From: an uncultured Chitinophaga sp.
GTDB lineage: Bacteria > Bacteroidota > Bacteroidia > Chitinophagales > Chitinophagaceae
Reading direction: 5' to 3'
NCBI RefSeq assembly: GCF_902168175.1
Contig: NZ_CABHOU010000095.1
Coordinates: 310,001 to 374,000 of the forward strand
DNA length: 64,000 nucleotides
Below are positions 60,133 to 64,000 of this stretch, piece after piece. The first letter of the stretch is position 1. Every line of letters starts with the position of its first letter. Both the position numbers and the translations under genes were made by a program. Under the pieces are notes generated by a model. It was given only the letters and a program-made list of their open reading frames with translations. It made no database searches and had not been told where the DNA came from.

Positions 60133-60627
60133 GTGGAGAAATTTATAAAAACGCCTGTACAGGTAGCCCAACAGCTCGAGCATTGGTACCGAATGTATCA
60201 CCCCGAAGGCAAGGATACAGATACATTTATCCTGTTCGGCCAATTACCATCTGCAGTAAAAGAAACCCTGTTGCCCTTAATGGCTTTGCCTGCACTGGAA
60301 TTGCCAGTACTGGCCCTGATGCTTCACGAAACCTGTTTTGTTATTAACACCACCGAGCGTTTCATAAGGGTGGATGGGGAGCAAATGGAATCGGTGTACT
60401 ACCAGGAGTTCTTATTTCATAAGGGATATAAAACAATGACTACCATGGAAGAATCCGGGCCGAACGTAAAAGCTGAAGGGAAGACGGGCGAGTTTGAAAT
60501 ACTGAAGACCAACGGTGAAAGCGTGTTTTGGATAATACCTACCGGCCGTGCAGGCTTCAAATTCTGGAACGTCACCAAACGATGCCAAATTATCGGAAGA
60601 AAATACCATATCCAACAAGAACAATAA
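60133..60627 (+). CDS. Hypothetical protein, 164 aa
   Basis: No family is recognised. The start is GTG 60133 (MEKFIKTPVQVAQQLEHWY). There is no signal peptide or membrane helix except a mildly hydrophobic stretch (LPLMALPALELPVLALMLHE, residues 47-66). The second half looks strand-rich (ETCFVINTTERFIRVDGEQM, then FEILKTNGESVFWIIPTGRA), compatible with a PH-like fold. Upstream 59968-60132 is a short gap with no gene. Confidence 0.5.
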   Translation: MEKFIKTPVQVAQQLEHWYRMYHPEGKDTDTFILFGQLPSAVKETLLPLMALPALELPVLALMLHETCFVINTTERFIRVDGEQMESVYYQEFLFHKGYKTMTTMEESGPNVKAEGKTGEFEILKTNGESVFWIIPTGRAGFKFWNVTKRCQIIGRKYHIQQEQ

Positions 60628-60675
60628 CCCGCACTCTCCAATTCCCTATCTTTATTGTCTAAAACATTAGAAGGG

Positions 60676-61527
60676 ATGAAAGCATTTCTGGGTATGGGCC
60701 TCCTCGGCTCGAACTTTGTAAAGGCCATGTTGAAAAAGGGCGAATCGGTGCAGGTGTGGAACCGTACTGCCTCCCGGGCCTCGGCAGTGGAATCTTTTGG
60801 TGCAAAAGCATTTACTGATATTACTGAAGCTGTTAGCGGTGCCGACGTGGTACACCTGGTGGTGAAAGACGATGCGGCGGTAAACGATGTACTGGCGCAG
60901 GCTGAGAAGGGACTGAAACCGGGCGCCATTATTATCGATCATACTACGACCTCGGCAGAAGGCGCTATTGCCAGAACACAAGCCTGGGCGCAAAAGGGTT
61001 TTACTTACCTGCATGCACCTGTGTTTATGGGACCGGCTAATGCACTGGACAGCTCGGGGTATATGCTGGTATCGGGCAACCAGGATGTGATAAACAAACT
61101 GGAGCCGCAACTGGCTTTAATGACGGGCAAGGTATTAAACTTCGGACCGGAAGAAGGGCGCGCTGCAGCAATGAAGTTACTGGGCAACGCTTTCCTGGTT
61201 ACGCTTACTGCCGGCCTGGCCGATACATTGTCGCTGGCAAAGGCTTTAAGTGTACCGCTAAGCGACCTGTCTACCTTGTTCGCCGCCTGGAACCCGGGTA
61301 CCATGGTACAGGCGCGGATGGACCGTATGAGCCGCGGCTCTTACGAAAACGCTTCCTGGGAACTGAATATGGCCAGGAAAGACACGGGCTTGTTCATTAA
61401 GGCAGCCGAAACTGCGGGAACACCGCTGGCCGTTATTCCTTCTATTGCGGCAGAAATGGATAAGTGGATTGAGAGAGGGCACGGTACCGACGACTGGACC
61501 GTAATAGGCAAAGACGCAGTATCTTAA
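60676..61527 (+). CDS. 3-hydroxyisobutyrate dehydrogenase-like NAD(P)-dependent oxidoreductase
   Basis: 283 aa from ATG 60676 (MKAFLGMGLLGSNFVKAM), where the Rossmann GMGLLG motif sits directly at the start as in the family; an in-frame TTG 60655 would add seven residues. IDHTTTSAEGA is the conserved substrate-binding block (DHTT-type), LHAPVFMGPANALDSSG follows, and the catalytic lysine lies in AAAMKLLGNAF. The substrate may be a 3-hydroxy acid or a succinic semialdehyde-type compound. Ends before a strong terminator. Confidence 0.9.
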   Translation: MKAFLGMGLLGSNFVKAMLKKGESVQVWNRTASRASAVESFGAKAFTDITEAVSGADVVHLVVKDDAAVNDVLAQAEKGLKPGAIIIDHTTTSAEGAIARTQAWAQKGFTYLHAPVFMGPANALDSSGYMLVSGNQDVINKLEPQLALMTGKVLNFGPEEGRAAAMKLLGNAFLVTLTAGLADTLSLAKALSVPLSDLSTLFAAWNPGTMVQARMDRMSRGSYENASWELNMARKDTGLFIKAAETAGTPLAVIPSIAAEMDKWIERGHGTDDWTVIGKDAVS

Positions 61528-61533
61528 AAATAG

Positions 61534-61567
61534 TAAAGGCCCGGCGCTTATGCAGCCGGGCCTTTTT
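61534..61567. terminator. Rho-independent terminator between convergent genes
   Basis: AAGGCCCGGC and GCCGGGCCTT pair over 10 bp, followed by TTTTT; it also stops minus-strand transcripts of serC at 61590. Confidence 0.85.
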
Positions 61568-61589
61568 AGTTATATCAGATGGAGAATGG

Positions 61590-62663
61590 TTATGCTTTCT
61601 TCAGGCTGAAGTATTTCATCGCCTCTACCATTACTTCCACACTTTCTATTGGCAGTGCGTTGTACAGTGATGCACGGTAACCTCCGGCTAAGCGGTGGCC
61701 TTTAATACCCACGATGTCTTCTTTTTTGCAGAATTTCAGGAACTCTTCTTCCAGCTCGGCTTTGTCGATGGTGAAGGTTACGTTCATTTTGCTACGGTCT
61801 TCTTTGTTCGTTACGTTAGCGCGGAACAATGGGTTGTGGTCGATTTCGTCGTACAGGAGGGCTGCCTTTTTGTTATTGATCTTCTCAATAGCGGCAACAC
61901 CACCCTGATCGCGCAACCAGCGGAGGGTAAGCATGGAAATGTACACGGCAAATACGGGTGGCGTGTTAAGCATGGAGCCGTTTTCGATATGCAACCTGTA
62001 ATCCAGTATAGACGGGATTTTGCGGGTTACTTTACCGAGTGCGCTTTTGCGCACGGCTACCATTGTAGCACCTGCTGCGCCCATGTTCTTCTGAACACCG
62101 GCGTATATCAGGCTGAACTTGTTAAAGTCCAGCTGACGGCTGAGTATATCGCTGCTCATATCGGCTACCAGGGGTACGCCCACCTCAGGGATGGCAGACC
62201 ATTGGGTACCGTATATGGTATTGTTCGTAGTAATATGCAGGTATTTGGCCTGCGGGGGAACCGTAAACTGTTTGGGGATAAAGTTGTAATTGCTGTCTTT
62301 GGAGCTGCCAGAAACATCTACATACCCATACTGTTTAGCCTCTTTGATGGCTTTGTTAGACCATACGCCGGTATCTACATAAGATGCTGTTTCGCCACTT
62401 TCAAGCAGGTTCATAGGAACTTGCATAAATTGGGTGGTTGCGCCGCCATGCAGGAACAATACCTCGTAATCGTCTTCCAGTTGCATCAGGCTCTTTACCA
62501 GGGACCGGGCCTCTTCCATTACGGCTGTAAAATGTTCCGTACGGTGGCCGATCTCCAGGATAGACATTCCTGTCCCCTCAAAGTCGATCAATGCTTTACT
62601 GGCTTTGTATAACACCTCATTAGGTAATACGGAAGGACCAGCGTTAAAGTTGTGCACCTTCAT
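61590..62663 (-). CDS. serC: Phosphoserine aminotransferase
   Basis: 357 aa from the ATG at 62661-62663 (MKVHNFNAGPSVLPNEVL), the classic start of SerC; upstream in-frame ATGs at 62706 and 62796 would add leader residues with no similarity. FLHGGATTQFMQVPMNLL, the PLP-binding lysine in IYAGVQKNMGAAG, MSSDILSR and the C-terminal GHRLAGGYRASLYNALP with the substrate-binding arginine are all present. It makes O-phosphoserine from 3-phosphohydroxypyruvate in serine synthesis, and related 4-phosphohydroxythreonine for PLP synthesis. No serA is adjacent. Confidence 0.96.
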   Translation of the reverse strand: MKVHNFNAGPSVLPNEVLYKASKALIDFEGTGMSILEIGHRTEHFTAVMEEARSLVKSLMQLEDDYEVLFLHGGATTQFMQVPMNLLESGETASYVDTGVWSNKAIKEAKQYGYVDVSGSSKDSNYNFIPKQFTVPPQAKYLHITTNNTIYGTQWSAIPEVGVPLVADMSSDILSRQLDFNKFSLIYAGVQKNMGAAGATMVAVRKSALGKVTRKIPSILDYRLHIENGSMLNTPPVFAVYISMLTLRWLRDQGGVAAIEKINNKKAALLYDEIDHNPLFRANVTNKEDRSKMNVTFTIDKAELEEEFLKFCKKEDIVGIKGHRLAGGYRASLYNALPIESVEVMVEAMKYFSLKKA

Positions 62664-62822
62664 GTTGCGATCTAGATTGAATACGTTGTTTGTATTTTCC
62701 ACGTTCATGGTTTTTCGAAGGAATTTGGTAAAATAAATAAACGGTATGGTTACCGGTAGGATGGTGGCAGAGGACAGGTTAAAAAGATAGAGCAACAAAG
62801 ATAACGTAACTTTTCATAATTC

Positions 62823-63788
62823 TTAGTGCTCTCTTCCAAATATTTTGCCCCCGCGCCATAGCCGTTCCAGTAGGTCGGTTTCCTTTTGGTCTGTAGCCTG
62901 AAAGTCACTGTTGTTAATGGTTTGCAAAGGCGGTTGCCCCGCATTGGCCCATGCTGTGTACCAACAGCTCGCCGTTGCCAGTATAGCCCCGCGCATCCTG
63001 CGTTCTACCATGTCGCCCATTTTAGAGCTGTAGGCTTTCGTATAGTCACTTGCGTAACTGCGCACCAGCTGCCCGTTACGGTTTTCCCAGGCATATTTAC
63101 GGTCGGCAGGCAGGCTGTTACTGAGCTCTTTTTCTACTCTCAGTACGGTATCGGCCGCAGCGGCGCTCTCCAGCAATATGCTCCAGATAAAGCCCCTCGG
63201 CTCCCTGATATACAGGGCTTTCCCCGCCCACAGGTCAAACTCTGCATCGGCCAGCAACTCTGGTATGCGTGACTCCCACAGGCCATGAATGCCATGTTGA
63301 CCGGTAAACTGACCGTTATGGTTGGAGCTGGTATGCAACGGTACATGCGCATCGGCTACGTAATGTCCCAGCTCGGCCGACAATTTCAGTATCCGCTCCC
63401 GGTCGCGGGCCAGGAAGGCGGCGGTGAGCCGGTACATCATGGTTTCGAAATGCCAGGGCAGTATGCCGTGCCGCTGCAGGGTGTCTGCAGTATAATGAGC
63501 AACGGCCCTCGGCCAGGGCACTGCCAGGCTGTCGTATTCACTACGCGGATAATGGTCCAGGTCGATATAGTGGCGCGGACCCTCATCCGGCAGCATATAC
63601 CGGCGTTTGTCCGGGTCGGTGGAATGGGTAACCAGGTAGCTGATATGTGGTTTGTAAAACACCATCAGCCTGGGCGGTAATGAATATACGGCGTGGCGAT
63701 TGATACGCTCGTGACCGAAAAAGCCCCAGGCTTTTATGATTGCAGGCAGGCACAGCAGTGCCACGATGGAGATACTGCGGGTTAACAT
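62823..63788 (-). CDS. Secreted zinc-dependent phospholipase C/S1-P1 nuclease-like protein
   Basis: 321 aa. A signal peptide ends IIKA, so the mature protein starts with Trp21, as in zinc phospholipase C and P1 nuclease, where the N-terminal Trp amino group binds zinc. GFFGHERINRHAVYSLP (His26), the long helix ILKLSAELGHYVADAHVPLH and the loop SNHNGQFTGQHGIHGLWE give the further His/Asp ligands. The fold is all-helical. It is likely exported to the periplasm or surface. Start ATG at 63786-63788. Confidence 0.88.
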   Translation of the reverse strand: MLTRSISIVALLCLPAIIKAWGFFGHERINRHAVYSLPPRLMVFYKPHISYLVTHSTDPDKRRYMLPDEGPRHYIDLDHYPRSEYDSLAVPWPRAVAHYTADTLQRHGILPWHFETMMYRLTAAFLARDRERILKLSAELGHYVADAHVPLHTSSNHNGQFTGQHGIHGLWESRIPELLADAEFDLWAGKALYIREPRGFIWSILLESAAAADTVLRVEKELSNSLPADRKYAWENRNGQLVRSYASDYTKAYSSKMGDMVERRMRGAILATASCWYTAWANAGQPPLQTINNSDFQATDQKETDLLERLWRGGKIFGREH

Positions 63789-63866
63789 AAATGTTCGATT
63801 GGTTTTAACCGAAGTTAATGAATTAAGTATTTGAATATCATTTATTTAGTGGATTTTTTTGAAGAT

Positions 63867-63880
63867 CGATGTATACATCG
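63867..63880. promoter_or_regulatory. 14-bp perfect palindrome, candidate operator
   Basis: CGATGTATACATCG is a perfect palindrome 79 bp before the divergent phospholipase C-like gene; a similar half (GTGTATATATC) follows at 63889. The regulator is unknown. Confidence 0.4.
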
Positions 63881-63948
63881 CCATGTGGTGTATATATCAA
63901 CTTCTATGAAGCACCCTTATATGATCCATGCTACATCCCTGCTCTATT

Positions 63949-64000
63949 TAAGGTAGATATAAGGTTAATCTAAGGTTCATTCTAAGCTAATGATAGGTAT
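63949..64000. repeat. Imperfect 11-bp-period repeat at the window edge
   Basis: TAAGGTAGATA, TAAGGTTAATC and TAAGGTTCATT follow one another at 63949, 63960 and 63971; then CTAAGCTAATG at 63982 and a truncated ATAGGTAT to the end. The array continues beyond the window. Confidence 0.7.

Noticed and set aside
61695..62612. 305-codon plus-strand frame antisense to serC
   Set aside because: Entirely opposite a clear SerC with all motifs; no similarity to any family.
1..64000. CRISPR array or insertion sequence
   Set aside because: No regularly spaced direct repeats with unique spacers and no transposase gene were seen; the 21-bp and 11-bp arrays have no spacers.

Overview
The window looks like the chromosome of a Bacteroidota bacterium, most likely a Chitinophagaceae member close to Chitinophaga. 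This rests on protein content, not on a database search. The main pointers are a T9SS type A sorting tail, a UpxY/NusG-like regulator inside a polysaccharide operon, TAnnTTTG-type -7 promoter elements, FtsX-type permeases, a SerC of the Bacteroidota kind, and many small Bacteroidota-style hypothetical proteins. GC is roughly 48-52% by eye.

Region 1 (1-15854) is one long plus-strand exopolysaccharide/capsule operon that is already running when the window opens. In order it holds the end of a tyrosine autokinase (Wzc/CapB type), a NusG-like antiterminator, the GDP-L-fucose pair (fcl, gmd), a Wzx-like flippase, a GT4 transferase, a Wzy-like polymerase, a pyruvyl transferase, an acyltransferase, GT2, GT4, GT2, a WcaF-like acetyltransferase, a WcaI-like transferase, a WcaJ-like initiating transferase and a CpsB/YwqE-type PHP phosphatase. 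Most genes overlap or sit within about 60 bp of each other (140 bp before the NusG-like gene). The gene complement resembles colanic acid. A degenerate histidine-kinase-like protein (16031) and a 24-unit, 21-bp tandem array (16897-17397) follow.

Region 2 (17.4-30 kb) consists of short transcription units, many of them a regulator paired with an enzyme: HxlR/DinB, SDR, dihydrofolate-reductase-like, GlxA-type AraC, old yellow enzyme/LysR and DoxX/AraC. It also holds a triplicated alpha/beta-hydrolase-like T9SS protein and a decayed VWA gene.

Region 3 (30-47 kb) holds an SMP-30 lactonase/Tat-exported toroid pair, a SUKH-like protein, DUF1015, a TPR protein, PaaN, YceI, an acyl-CoA ligase, tRNA-Arg(CCU), an NfeD/SPFH pair, several small immunity-like or hypothetical proteins, and an ArsR/SRPBCC-VOC operon. 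Repeat-bearing intergenic regions (33.4-33.9 and 38.05-38.3 kb) interrupt it.

Region 4 (47-64 kb) holds a complete RND efflux operon on the minus strand, an FtsX permease with a candidate sigma-54 promoter, a DNA-deoxyinosine glycosylase, a SuFu-domain protein, AhpD-like, Crp/Fnr and retropepsin-like genes, a lipoprotein preceded in frame by a broken ADP-ribosylglycohydrolase start, a 3-hydroxyisobutyrate-dehydrogenase-like enzyme, serC and a secreted zinc phospholipase C-like protein. An 11-bp-period repeat runs off the end.

I did not find a clear new defence or biosynthetic system. The strongest unusual items are the 21-bp tandem array, the hydrolase with three tandem folds of which only the last keeps a full triad, the pseudo-histidine kinase after the EPS operon, the candidate sigma-54 control of the FtsX permease, and the scattered immunity-type genes without toxins.
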